The notes: generated by a model not told the origin, from the letters alone. 64,000 bases of DNA from Streptomyces sp. P9-A4 (GCF_036634195.1 NZ_JAZIFY010000001.1:6396501-6460500), one strand, 5' to 3'. Positions 24,562-32,203 are shown, counted from the first letter of the stretch. A program made the numbers and translations.

Positions 24562-24597
24562 GGAGACTCCTGGGGACGGAGAAGGGCAAACGGGCGT

Positions 24598-24651
24598 ACC
24601 TACGGATTCGTAGGTTACGAGACCGTAGGTTAAGGCTCCATAAGGTGTCAG
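24598..24651 (-). promoter_or_regulatory. Desaturase promoter and operator
   Basis: On the minus strand CTGACA (24651-24646) and TACGGT (24627-24622) are 18 bp apart. Just downstream lies ACCTACG-GATT-CGTAGGT (24598-24615), a perfect 7-bp inverted repeat. A third CGTAGGT half-site (24624-24630) overlaps the -10. This layout fits repression by a TetR-type protein. Confidence 0.65.
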
Positions 24652-24786
24652 CCAAGCCCGTCCCGGCGATGTCCGGTTACGTTCCGTTATGTGTGCTGCT
24701 CAGCTGCGCTGCCGGAGATGCAGGTCACGTCCAGGTCGGCGTCGGACGGACCAGTGGACGACTACACAGCGCAGGCGCCCGGCGGC

Positions 24787-25068
24787 TCAGAGCAGATGGT
24801 CGGCCGCGCCGGCCTTCACCGCGCAGATCAGCGCCCGCAGCGCTTCCGCCGAGTCGCTGACATACGCGCCGGGGGTGAGCGTCGAGCCGATGTAGGCCCG
24901 GCCGGTGTCGTCGAGGCCGAAGCGGAAGCAGTTGGCGCCCTCGCTGCAGAAGGCCTCGCTCCAGTCGATCTCGACGGCCGGGCGACCGGCCGGGGCGATG
25001 ACGGTGAGGGAGTCGGTGATGGCGGTGAGGGAGTCGGTGACGCTGGGGGTGTCGGTGATGACGTTCAT
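24787..25068 (-). CDS. DUF397-domain small protein (second cluster)
   Basis: A 93-residue DUF397 protein. The DUF397 core EIDWSEAFCSEGANCFRFGLDD is followed by AYIGSTLTPGAYVSDSAEALRALICAVKAG. An N-terminal extension has short repeats (VTDSLTAITDSLTVI). It begins 12 bp after the stop of the XRE gene with GAAGGA upstream, so it is co-transcribed as the small partner of that regulator. Confidence 0.9.
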   Translation of the reverse strand: MNVITDTPSVTDSLTAITDSLTVIAPAGRPAVEIDWSEAFCSEGANCFRFGLDDTGRAYIGSTLTPGAYVSDSAEALRALICAVKAGAADHLL

Positions 25069-25080
25069 GGTCGGGGTCCT

Positions 25081-25932
25081 TCACAGATCCTGGGCGATGG
25101 TGCGGATGAACGCGCGCGATTCGTCCGCGGGCAACGAGAGTCCGCGCAGACGGTCCAACAGGCCACGGTATCGACGGAGTTGCATAGGGGTGTCGAGGAG
25201 GAGTGACCCGTGGGAGGAGTCGAGCTGCACGGTGTCGAGCTGCGGAACGGGCGCGCCCACACAGGTGAACGACTGGCCCGCCCCGGGGAAACCCCCCGCG
25301 GCGAAGGGGATGACGCGCACGGAGACGGTCTCCCGCTCCGACTGGGCGAGTATGTCCTCCAGTTGTTCCCGGGCGACCTTCGGTCCGCCGAACTGCATGC
25401 GCAGCGCCGCCTCGTGGATCACGGCCTCGTAGTGGACCGGCCGTTCGCGTTCCAGTACCTGCTGGCGGCGCAGGCGCAGGGAGAGCCGGGCCTCCAGATC
25501 GGGTCCGGGCAGCGGCGGGACGGCGGTGTCGAAGACGGCCCGCGCGTGCTTCTCGGTCTGTAGCAGGCCGGGGATGTGGGTGGTGACAGCGGTTTGCAAC
25601 TCCGCCGCGTGGTACTCCAGTTCGGCGATGTCGAGCAGTGCGGGCGGCAGTAGTCCGCGGTGCTCCTCCCACCATCCCCGGTCCCGTTCCTGGGCCATCG
25701 CGGCGAGCAGGTCGACGAGCACGGCGTCCGGGCAGCCGTAGTTGAAGGCGAGGGTCCGGACGCGCTCGGCGCTGATTCCGAACCGGCCGGACTCGACGTT
25801 CGGGATGCGGGTGCGGTCGACGCCCAGCAGGGCGGCGGCCTGCTGGGCCGACATCCCCGACTGCTCGCGCAGTTTGCGCAGTTCGCTCCCGAGCCGCTGT
25901 TGACGTGCGGTCGGACTGCTCCTGGGTGGCAC
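25081..25932 (-). CDS. XRE-family regulator with DUF5753 domain (second WhiJ-like cluster)
   Basis: A 283-residue WhiJ-type regulator. The XRE helix-turn-helix is near residues 12-65 (LGSELRKLREQSGMSAQQAAALLG, TRIPNVESGRFGISAERV). The DUF5753 domain starts with AELQTAVTTHIPGLLQTEKHAR and continues through ERERPVHYEAVIHEAALRMQFGG and FAAGGFPGAGQSFTCV. GTG 25932 has GGGGAG 7 nt upstream and was preferred to a longer frame that crosses the divergent promoter. It is paired with DUF397 downstream and with a divergent ATPase-like gene. Confidence 0.92.
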   Translation of the reverse strand: MPPRSSPTARQQRLGSELRKLREQSGMSAQQAAALLGVDRTRIPNVESGRFGISAERVRTLAFNYGCPDAVLVDLLAAMAQERDRGWWEEHRGLLPPALLDIAELEYHAAELQTAVTTHIPGLLQTEKHARAVFDTAVPPLPGPDLEARLSLRLRRQQVLERERPVHYEAVIHEAALRMQFGGPKVAREQLEDILAQSERETVSVRVIPFAAGGFPGAGQSFTCVGAPVPQLDTVQLDSSHGSLLLDTPMQLRRYRGLLDRLRGLSLPADESRAFIRTIAQDL

Positions 25933-26012
25933 GCTCGGTCTCCCCTTCGCCGATGTGGGCGGAACGGTATAAGTGACCGCAAGTAGTAGCACTGTGCTCC
26001 GGCGGTGCGCTA

Positions 26013-26050
26013 CGGTCGGTAGCGCAAGTCTCACACGGGGCTACCGACCG
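26013..26050. promoter_or_regulatory. Inverted repeat between divergent XRE and ATPase-like genes
   Basis: Perfect 11-bp arms CGGTCGGTAGC (26013-26023) and GCTACCGACCG (26040-26050) flank a 16-nt centre. It lies 43 bp before the ATPase-like start and may be the operator of the XRE protein or an RNA hairpin in the leader. Confidence 0.5.
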
Positions 26051-26092
26051 TGTGGAGCTAACCCCCCCAGCACAGGAAATGTGAGCTACCTG

Positions 26093-26554
26093 ATGAAGGG
26101 CGCACTGCGTTGCCTCCCGTCCGCTGTCGCGGCCGGGCCCATACCCCCCGCCACGGAGAACCTCAGCTACTCGATGCTCCTTCCCGGAGGGGCCTACTGC
26201 GCCGGACTCGCCCGGCAGTCGATCGAATCGCTCCTGGACAGACACGGCCTCTCCGAACTCTGTGACACCGCCGCCCTCGCCGCCTCCGAACTGGTCTCCG
26301 CCGCCTACCGGTTCACCCCCGACCGCGAGATGATCCTGCGCGTGCGATGGCAGTTCGAGGCGCTGCGGATCGTCCTCTACGACCAGCATCCGGCGCACGG
26401 CACACCCGCCGCGGCCGAGGAGTGCCGCGACCGCCGCAGCAGCAGCATGTGGCTGCTGGCCGCGGCGGTCGACGAGGACGGAGGGGACTGGGGACTCGCC
26501 CCCGTCCTCACTCCGGGCGGCGGCACCAAGTCCTGGGCCTTACTCCACCGTTAG
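26093..26554 (+). CDS. Degenerate RsbW-like ATPase-fold protein
   Basis: About 153 residues. The N box region is readable (LCDTAALAASELVSAAYRF), but the usual Asn of SELVTNA is replaced, and the later G boxes are poor (LRIVLYDQHP, RSSSMWLLAAAVDEDGGDWG). It is a divergent member of the anti-sigma ATPase fold that may not bind ATP well. It completes the WhiJ-type triad with the XRE and DUF397 genes. GTG 26081 with AGGA nearby is an alternative start. Its last 15 bp overlap the end of the converging ABC-F gene. Confidence 0.75.
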   Translation: MKGALRCLPSAVAAGPIPPATENLSYSMLLPGGAYCAGLARQSIESLLDRHGLSELCDTAALAASELVSAAYRFTPDREMILRVRWQFEALRIVLYDQHPAHGTPAAAEECRDRRSSSMWLLAAAVDEDGGDWGLAPVLTPGGGTKSWALLHR

Positions 26555-28207
26555 GGCCGGTCCACGACGGGGAGCCGGGGCCGTCTCCCTGACCTCCTCC
26601 GCCGTCGTCGGCCGCAGTGCTCCGTCGAGCAGCAGCCAGCGGGTGATTCCGAGCGACTCCAGGAACGTCACGTCGTGGCTCGCCACGATCAGCGCCCCCT
26701 CGTAGGCGTCGAGCGCCGCCGTGAGCTTCCGTACCGACGCCATGTCCAGGTTGTTCGTCGGCTCGTCCAGCATCAGCAACTGCGGAGCCGGCTCGGCGAG
26801 CAGCAGCGCCGCGAGCGTCGCCCGGAACCGCTCCCCGCCCGACAGGGTGCCCACGGGCTGATCGGCCCGCGCACCCCGGAACAGGAAGCGCGCCAGCCGG
26901 GCCCGGATCGTGTTCCCCGTCGCGGTGGGCGCGAACCGGGCCACGTTCTCCACGATGCTCAGCCCGTCGTCGAGGACGTCGAGCCGCTGCGGCAGGAAGC
27001 GCAACGGCACCCGTGCGTCCGTCTCGCCCGCCACCGGTTCGAGCTCCCCGGCGATCGTCCGCAGCAGCGTCGTCTTCCCCGCGCCGTTACGGCCGACCAA
27101 CGCGATCCGCTCCGGACCGCGCAGCTCGAACTCCCCGTCCACCCGGGCTCCGTACCGCAGCTCCAGGTCCTTGAGGCGCAGCACCTCACGGCCCGGCGGC
27201 ACCGAGGTGCGGGGCAGCTCGACGCGGATCTCGTCGTCGTCCCGCACCAGCTCCACCGCGGCGTCGAGCCGCTCCCGCGCCTCGGAGAGACGCTCCGTGT
27301 GCAGGGCGCGGTGCTTGCCCGCCGAGACCTGGGCCTCGCTCCTGCGGTTGTTCGCCACGATCTTCGGGACGACGTTGTTCTCGTAGCTCTTCTGCCCGAA
27401 GCGCTTCCGGCGGGCCAGCTTCATCTGGGCGTCGGAGAGTTCCCGCTTCTGGCGCTGTACGTCGGCCTCGGCGACCCGCACCATCCGCTCCGCCGCGTCC
27501 TGCTCGGCGGCGAGCGCCGCCTCGTAGTCGGACCAGGCGCCGCCGTACCAGGCGACGGTTCCGTCGCGCAGATCGGCGATCTGGTCGACGCGCTCCAGGA
27601 GCTCACGGTCGTGACTGACCACGACCAGGACGCCGGACCAGTTCTCCACGGCCTCGTACAGCCGGGCCCGGGCCTGTCGGTCCAGGTTGTTCGTCGGCTC
27701 GTCGAGCAGCAGGACGTCGGGGCGGGCGAGCAGCAGCGCGGCCAGGCGGAGGAGTACGGACTCGCCGCCCGAGACCTCGCCGACGGTCCGGTCGAGACCG
27801 ACGGCCCCCAGCCCGAGCTGGTCGAGGGTGGCGCGGGCCCGCTCCTCCACGTCCCAGTCGTCGCCGAGCACGGTGAAGTGCTCCTCCGCGGGGTCGCCCG
27901 ACTCGATGGCGTGCAGGGCGGCCCGCTTCGCGTCGATGCCGAGGATCTCGTCGACCCGCCGAGTCGTGTCGAGCACGAGGTTCTGCGGGAGGTAGCCGAG
28001 TTCGCCCGTGACCTGGACGGTGCCGGAGGCCGGGGCCAGCTCACCGGCGATCAGCTTGAGGAGCGTGGACTTGCCGGAGCCGTTCAGTCCGACGAGACCG
28101 GTGCGGCCGGGTCCGACCGCGAGCCGGAAGTCGTCGAGGACCGTGGTGCCGTCGGGCCAGGAGAAGGAGAGCGAGTTACAGGTGATGAACGTGGGGTGAT
28201 GCGCCAT
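26540..28207 (-). CDS. ABC-F family ATPase (ribosome protection/resistance type)
   Basis: A 555-residue soluble protein with two ABC domains and no membrane segments, the ABC-F plan. Domain 1 has GLNGSGKST, VSGGESVLLRLA and LLLDEPTNNLD. The inter-domain linker is charged (QKRELSDAQMKLARRKRFGQK). Domain 2 has GRNGAGKTT, LSGGERFRATLA and LMLDEPTNNLD. Actinobacterial members of this type protect ribosomes from antibiotics or act in translation. No drug gene cluster is adjacent. The 5' leader shows features of a regulatory attenuator, common for resistance ABC-F genes. ATG 28207 is selected because the longer frame lies in that leader. Confidence 0.9.
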   Translation of the reverse strand: MAHHPTFITCNSLSFSWPDGTTVLDDFRLAVGPGRTGLVGLNGSGKSTLLKLIAGELAPASGTVQVTGELGYLPQNLVLDTTRRVDEILGIDAKRAALHAIESGDPAEEHFTVLGDDWDVEERARATLDQLGLGAVGLDRTVGEVSGGESVLLRLAALLLARPDVLLLDEPTNNLDRQARARLYEAVENWSGVLVVVSHDRELLERVDQIADLRDGTVAWYGGAWSDYEAALAAEQDAAERMVRVAEADVQRQKRELSDAQMKLARRKRFGQKSYENNVVPKIVANNRRSEAQVSAGKHRALHTERLSEARERLDAAVELVRDDDEIRVELPRTSVPPGREVLRLKDLELRYGARVDGEFELRGPERIALVGRNGAGKTTLLRTIAGELEPVAGETDARVPLRFLPQRLDVLDDGLSIVENVARFAPTATGNTIRARLARFLFRGARADQPVGTLSGGERFRATLAALLLAEPAPQLLMLDEPTNNLDMASVRKLTAALDAYEGALIVASHDVTFLESLGITRWLLLDGALRPTTAEEVRETAPAPRRGPALTVE

Positions 28208-28256
28208 AGGGGTCTCCCGGGTGCGTGAGCGCGAGCGTGATGTGATGCGACGCGTG

Positions 28257-28380
28257 GAGACACCGGGGCGCGGGCTGTCGAAAGAACGGCTCGTACGCCG
28301 AGGTCGAGAACGGCACACGCGGCACAGGGGGCACGCGCGGCACGGTGTCTCGCAACCTCAGACGAGCAACGTCCTTCTCC
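28257..28380 (-). promoter_or_regulatory. Candidate translational attenuator in ABC-F leader
   Basis: On the minus strand GGAGAAGGACG precedes a 3-codon ORF, TTG CTC GTC TGA (28369-28358). Directly after it CGAGACACCG can pair with CGGTGTCTC 77 nt downstream (arms 28343-28351 and 28257-28265 in plus coordinates, perfect over 9 bp). A tiny ORF followed by a long-range stem before an ABC-F gene is the layout of ribosome-mediated antibiotic attenuators. Confidence 0.4.
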
Positions 28381-28480
28381 GATCAGGTGACGACTAGGAC
28401 ATGGAAGACGGTACGCCGGGGCACGGGAGAGCCGCAAATGAATTACGGTCCCCGAGCGGCGGGGGACCCCCGGCCACCCG

Positions 28481-28897
28481 CTAAGGGCGCTCGCGCAGCA
28501 GCTCCGCCAGATCCTGGTCCCAGTCCAGGTACTGGTGCTCGCGCCCCTCCGGCACCAGATGCTGTGAGCGCTCCAGGAAGCGGCGCAGCTCCGAGGTCCG
28601 CACGTGGACCATCGCGACCCCCTCGGGGGCGTGGAACTCGACCACCGTGCGGTCGTACCCGTACGGGCGCAGCCGTACGTCCCCGTCCCCGGCCGGGCGC
28701 TCGACGCCCTGCACCAGGAGTTCACGCGCGAACGCCCACGACACCTCGACGCCCTCCAGGGTCGCCGGGGGCGGGAACGCCATGCTCACGGCGTACGGAT
28801 CACCGCGGTCGTACCGCAGCGTGGCGGGGACGGTCTCCATGCGCGGAGCGGATGCGACCAGTCGGGCCTGGACGGCCTGCTCGATGACGGCGGACAA
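28481..28897 (-). CDS. SsgA-like protein (SALP), sporulation/cell division
   Basis: A 138-residue SsgA-family protein, found only in sporulating actinomycetes; relatives SsgA and SsgB direct septum placement and SsgC-G tune spore maturation. Signature segments are PATLRYDRGDPYAVSMAFPPP, VSWAFARELLVQGVERPAGDGDVRLRPYG, VVEFHAPEGVAMVHVRTSELRRFL and a GREHQYLDWDQDLAELL tail. It is not closely like SsgB; which SALP class it belongs to is unclear. The start is TTG at 28897 with AGGAG 6 nt upstream. Confidence 0.9.
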   Translation of the reverse strand: MSAVIEQAVQARLVASAPRMETVPATLRYDRGDPYAVSMAFPPPATLEGVEVSWAFARELLVQGVERPAGDGDVRLRPYGYDRTVVEFHAPEGVAMVHVRTSELRRFLERSQHLVPEGREHQYLDWDQDLAELLRERP

Positions 28898-29029
28898 GAC
28901 CGGCTCCTCTCACACGGGCTTCGGATCCTGTGCGTCTCCCCGACACCAGGGCACCTGACACCAGAAAGGACGAGCGGAACGGCCGGAACGTGCACTCCGG
29001 ACGCACGTGAGCTGCGTCACCGGGGAGGG

Positions 29030-29494
29030 TCAGCGCTGCTCGGGGACGTCGTCGTCCGGTTCGGCGCAGGGTCCGGAGTGGTCGCAGTACGGCTGGTTTC
29101 CCGAGGCCCCGCAGCCGCACAGCATCACCCGCGTCTCGTGCCGCTCGCCGGTCGTGCCGCTCACGAGGAGGTCGCCGCGCACGACGAGCTGGCCGGAGGG
29201 GGTGCGGTGCACGGTGGTGGGGGAGTCGGGGTGCTCGGCGGGGCCCTCGGCCGGGTGGTACTGGAGCGCTCCGGAGGGGCAGCGGCGGACGACCTCGGCG
29301 ACGAGGGCGGGTTCGGCGGCGTCGGGCAGCACCCAGGGGCGCCGGGAGAGGTCGAAGACCTCGGGCAGCCCGTGGACGCATTCGGCCGCGTGCAGACAGC
29401 GGCGCGGCTCGAACGTGACGGTGATGCCCTCGCCCTCGTACTCCTTGAGCTTCGGCTGCTCGTCGGGCGGGCGCTCGCTCGTGCGGTCGGTCAT
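29030..29494 (-). CDS. Fer4_19 and CDGSH-like iron-sulfur protein
   Basis: A 154-residue protein with two Fe-S regions. The first (EGITVTFEPRRCLHAAECVHGLPEVF ... RRCPSGALQYH) is a divergent ferredoxin-like Fer4_19/DUF1271 module with three cysteines. The second, MLCGCGASGNQPYCDHSG, is a CDGSH-type motif in which the His stands two residues after the last Cys rather than at the usual fourth ligand position. It is probably a small electron carrier or redox sensor. ATG 29494 lies 7 nt after TAGGCT. Confidence 0.85.
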   Translation of the reverse strand: MTDRTSERPPDEQPKLKEYEGEGITVTFEPRRCLHAAECVHGLPEVFDLSRRPWVLPDAAEPALVAEVVRRCPSGALQYHPAEGPAEHPDSPTTVHRTPSGQLVVRGDLLVSGTTGERHETRVMLCGCGASGNQPYCDHSGPCAEPDDDVPEQR

Positions 29495-29501
29495 GGCACC
29501 C

Positions 29502-29507
29502 AGCCTA
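29502..29507 (-). promoter_or_regulatory. -10 box of leaderless Fe-S gene promoter
   Basis: TAGGCT on the minus strand, 7 nt before the ATG. The inverted-repeat element at 29511 begins 3 bp further upstream, so the -35 region lies inside that element. Confidence 0.55.
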
Positions 29508-29510
29508 GGA

Positions 29511-29615
29511 CCTGTCGTCACACTCCCGCCTGCCCCACGGCGCCCGGCGCGCCGAGAGCACGCACCGGACGCCCCACGGCCGCCCTTCGGGCGACGACGG
29601 GAGTGTGACGACAGG
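29511..29615. mobile_element. 105-bp MITE/REP-like element with 18-bp perfect terminal inverted repeats
   Basis: CCTGTCGTCACACTCCCG (29511-29528) and its exact complement CGGGAGTGTGACGACAGG (29598-29615) bound a 69-bp GC-rich core with an internal GCCC-TTC-GGGC hairpin. No transposase is encoded. Size and perfect ends suggest a miniature inverted-repeat element or palindromic intergenic repeat. I believe similar ends recur in Streptomyces genomes, but cannot confirm it here. Confidence 0.6.
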
Positions 29616-29683
29616 CCCCGGGAACGCCCGGCGGGGGACGCACCCTGGACGGGGAGCGGCCGGGGGCGCTAGCTTCCGGCGCC

Positions 29684-30895
29684 ATGACGTCCATGGGGAA
29701 GACGAGACGAATGATGTCGGTGGGACTGACCGGGGCGGCGCTCGCGCTGACCCTGGCGGGCCCGGCGCGGGCCGGGGAGACCCCCACGGCGGCGACCGCC
29801 ACCGACACGGCCGACAGCCGGGCGAGTGCGGACACGGCCACGGCCGACGGGCGAGCGAGTGCCCCCGGCCCCGGAGCCGGCTTCGGCGCCGGCGCCACCG
29901 CGCCCGGCTGGCAGCTCACGCCGACCGGCACCGACGCCCGCTTCCGGGGCCTCGCGGCCGTCGACCGGGCGACCGCCTGGGCCGCCGGTTCCAAGGGCAC
30001 GGTGCTGCGGACCACCGACGGCGGCCGGAGCTGGCGAGACGTCTCGCCGCCGGGCGCGGGCGAGCTGGAGTTCCGTGACGTGGAGGCCTTCGACGCCCGC
30101 AGGGCCGTCGTCCTGGCCATCGGCGAGGGCGAGGCCTCGCGCGTCCTGCGCACCGAGGACGGCGGCACGACCTGGACCGAGTCCTTCCGCAACACCGACC
30201 CACGCGCCTTCTACGACTGCATGACCTTCTTCGACCCCCGTCACGGACTCGCCATGAGCGACCCTGTCGACGGGAAGTACCGCATCCTCTCCACCCGCGA
30301 CGGCGGCCGTTCCTGGCAGGTGCTGCCGAGCGCCGGCATGCCGGACGCGCTCCCCGGCGAGGCGGGCTTCGCGGCGAGCGGCCAGTGCCTGGTCTCGGCC
30401 GGCCCCGAGGACGTATGGCTCGCGACGGGCGGCGGGGCCACCGGGCGCGTCCTGCACTCCGCCGACCGGGGGGTGACCTGGCGGGCCACCGCCTCCCCGA
30501 TCCCGGCGGGCGACCCGGCCAGGGGAGTCTTCGGGCTCGCCTTCCGCGACCGCGCGCACGGCATCGCCGTCGGCGGCGACTACCGCAAGGACCAGCCGTC
30601 CCCGCAGGCCGCGGCGGTGACCGGGGACGGCGGCCGCACCTGGCGAGCCTCGGCCACGCCTCCGCCCGCGTACCGCTCCGGTGTCGCCTGGCTCCCGCAC
30701 AGCAGGTCGGCGGCGCTGGCCGTCGGCCCGACGGGCACGGACCTGACGACCGACGGCGGCCGCACCTGGCACACGGTCGACACCGGCTCGTACGACACGG
30801 TGGACTGCACGCGCGACGGGACGTGCTGGGCCTCCGGCGAGAAGGGCCGCATCGCCCGGCTCACCCCCGGCCGACCGGGCGGGCCGCTGGGCTAG
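29684..30895 (+). CDS. Secreted BNR/YCF48-like beta-propeller protein
   Basis: A 403-residue exported protein. The signal peptide ends near residue 30 (LALTLAGPARAGE), followed by a 50-residue Ala/Thr/Gly-rich linker. Repeats with an Asp-box-like pattern (TTDGGRSW, TEDGGTTW, TRDGGRSW, SADRGVTW, TGDGGRTW, TTDGGRTW) mark six or more blades of a YCF48/BNR beta-propeller. Such proteins are often annotated as oxidoreductases or photosystem-assembly-like, but no catalytic residues are evident. It begins 68 bp after the MITE-like element. Confidence 0.8.
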   Translation: MTSMGKTRRMMSVGLTGAALALTLAGPARAGETPTAATATDTADSRASADTATADGRASAPGPGAGFGAGATAPGWQLTPTGTDARFRGLAAVDRATAWAAGSKGTVLRTTDGGRSWRDVSPPGAGELEFRDVEAFDARRAVVLAIGEGEASRVLRTEDGGTTWTESFRNTDPRAFYDCMTFFDPRHGLAMSDPVDGKYRILSTRDGGRSWQVLPSAGMPDALPGEAGFAASGQCLVSAGPEDVWLATGGGATGRVLHSADRGVTWRATASPIPAGDPARGVFGLAFRDRAHGIAVGGDYRKDQPSPQAAAVTGDGGRTWRASATPPPAYRSGVAWLPHSRSAALAVGPTGTDLTTDGGRTWHTVDTGSYDTVDCTRDGTCWASGEKGRIARLTPGRPGGPLG

Positions 30896-30925
30896 TACGC
30901 GGCCGGGGCTTCCTGTACTCCGCCA

Positions 30926-31020
30926 CGAAGGCGGCCGTTCCCGGAACTGCGAAGGCGGCCGTCCCGGAACTGCGCGGGCAGCTGTTCCGGGAACTACGAA
31001 GGCAGCTGTTCCCGGAAGGC
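30926..31020. repeat. Four 23-24 bp imperfect tandem repeats running into the yciI gene end
   Basis: Units at 30926-30949, 30950-30972, 30973-30996 and 30997-31020 all resemble CGAAGGCRGCYGTTCCCGGAA. Unit 4 encodes the last residues of the YciI protein, and unit 3 ends with its stop codon, so the array looks like serial duplication of the gene's 3' end. Confidence 0.8.
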
Positions 31021-31293
31021 CGCCAGCCCGTCCGCCGTCTTCGTCGCGTAGAACTCCGTGATGCGGTACGCGCACACGCCCTCGGCGCTGAACGGGTCGG
31101 CCGCCGCGATCTTCTCGATCTGCGCGCGGTCGACCCCGGCGGCCAGGATCACCCCGCCGTCGCGCGGATTCTTCCGCCCGGACGCGATGAACAGGCCTGC
31201 GGCGTACTGCTCGTCGAGCCACTCGATGTGCGCGTCGAGCAGCGCGTCGACCCGCTCGACGGGCGCGGTGTAGGTCAATTCCAGTACGAACAT
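30994..31293 (-). CDS. YciI-family protein
   Basis: A 99-residue ferredoxin-like-fold protein of the YciI family. The conserved N-terminus MFVLELTYTAPVERVDALLDAHIEWLDEQ contains the His-Asp pair region of the family. GLFIASGRKNPRDGGVILA and the late ADPFSAEGVCAYRITEFYATK carry the conserved Asp-Pro-Phe. No specific reaction is established; homologues include dehydrochlorinase-like enzymes. The ATG lies 7 nt after TAGCCT, and a 16-bp perfect palindrome overlaps that box. Confidence 0.88.
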   Translation of the reverse strand: MFVLELTYTAPVERVDALLDAHIEWLDEQYAAGLFIASGRKNPRDGGVILAAGVDRAQIEKIAAADPFSAEGVCAYRITEFYATKTADGLAAFREQLPS

Positions 31294-31300
31294 GAGCGCC

Positions 31301-31319
31301 AGGCTACCGGGCCCGGTAG
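31301..31319 (-). promoter_or_regulatory. Leaderless yciI promoter overlapped by a palindrome
   Basis: TAGCCT (31306-31301 on the minus strand) is 7 nt from the ATG. CTACCGGGCCCGGTAG (31304-31319) is a perfect 16-bp palindrome covering the first half of this -10 box. A protein bound there would block the promoter. Confidence 0.5.
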
Positions 31320-31400
31320 GCGCGGAAGCGGGCCGTACCAGCCCTCGGACTCGCCTCGGAGTCCCTCCGGGCGCGCCCCCGGCATAGGGTGGCCCGCACC

Positions 31401-32096
31401 ATGACGATCATCGACATTCCGGCCGGCTGGCCCGCAGACGAGACCTCCGCCCGAGCCGTCCAGCGGGAACTGCGCGGGCGCCTCGTGCGCGAGGAAGAGG
31501 GGCCCGCGGTCGGCGAGGGCCACGTCACCGGCCTCGACGTGGCCTACGACGACGAGCGGGACCTCGTCGCCGCCGCGGCCGTCGTGCTCGACGCGCGGAC
31601 CCTGGAGGTCGTCGAGGAGGTCACGGCCGTCGGCCGGGTCTCCTTTCCCTACGTCCCCGGGCTGCTCGCCTTCCGGGAGATCCCGACCGTGCTCGCCGCG
31701 CTCGACCGGCTGGCGGCCGACCCGGGCCTCCTCGTCTGCGACGGCTACGGCCTCGCCCACCCCCGCCGCTTCGGTCTCGCCAGCCACCTCGGGGTGCTCA
31801 CCGGACTGCCGTCCCTCGGTGTCGCGAAGAACCCCTTCACCTTCACGTACGAGCAACCCGGCCCCGAGCGCGGTGAGTTCGCCCCGCTCCTGGCCGACGG
31901 CGAGGAGGTCGGCAGGGCCCTGCGCAGCCAGGCGGGCGTGAAGCCCGTGTTCGTCTCCGTCGGCCACCGGATCTCCCTCGCCAACGCCTGCGCCCACACC
32001 CTCCACCTCACCCCGCGCTACCGCATCCCGGAGACCACCCGTCACGCCGACTCCCTCTGCCGCCGCGCCCTGAAAGAGGCGATCGGGGAGGTTTGA
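31401..32096 (+). CDS. nfi: Endonuclease V (deoxyinosine 3' endonuclease)
   Basis: A 231-residue endonuclease V, which nicks DNA 3' to deoxyinosine during repair of deaminated adenine. Catalytic acidic residues lie in VTGLDVAYDDE and LVCDGYGLAHPRRFG. The lesion-wedge segment is FPYVPGLLAFREIP, and the C-terminal part is VFVSVGHRISLANACAHTLHLTPRYRIPETTRHADSL. The length fits the family. ATG 31401 was chosen; TAGGGT at 31385-31390 lies 10 nt upstream, and an in-frame GTG at 31389 overlaps that box. Confidence 0.93.
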   Translation: MTIIDIPAGWPADETSARAVQRELRGRLVREEEGPAVGEGHVTGLDVAYDDERDLVAAAAVVLDARTLEVVEEVTAVGRVSFPYVPGLLAFREIPTVLAALDRLAADPGLLVCDGYGLAHPRRFGLASHLGVLTGLPSLGVAKNPFTFTYEQPGPERGEFAPLLADGEEVGRALRSQAGVKPVFVSVGHRISLANACAHTLHLTPRYRIPETTRHADSLCRRALKEAIGEV

Positions 32097-32203
32097 GGGC
32101 CTGGTTCCGGGCGCCTGGCGGGATCGATCGCGCGGAACGCTTGGTACGACTGAGTACCTGTACGGATACCGGCCCGTGACCCGATCCCGGCAGAGTGGGG
32201 GCC

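Noticed and set aside
29511..29615. Plain intrinsic terminator
   Set aside because: The 69-bp core between the 18-bp arms is too long for a terminator loop, and no T-run follows. A MITE/REP-like element fits better.
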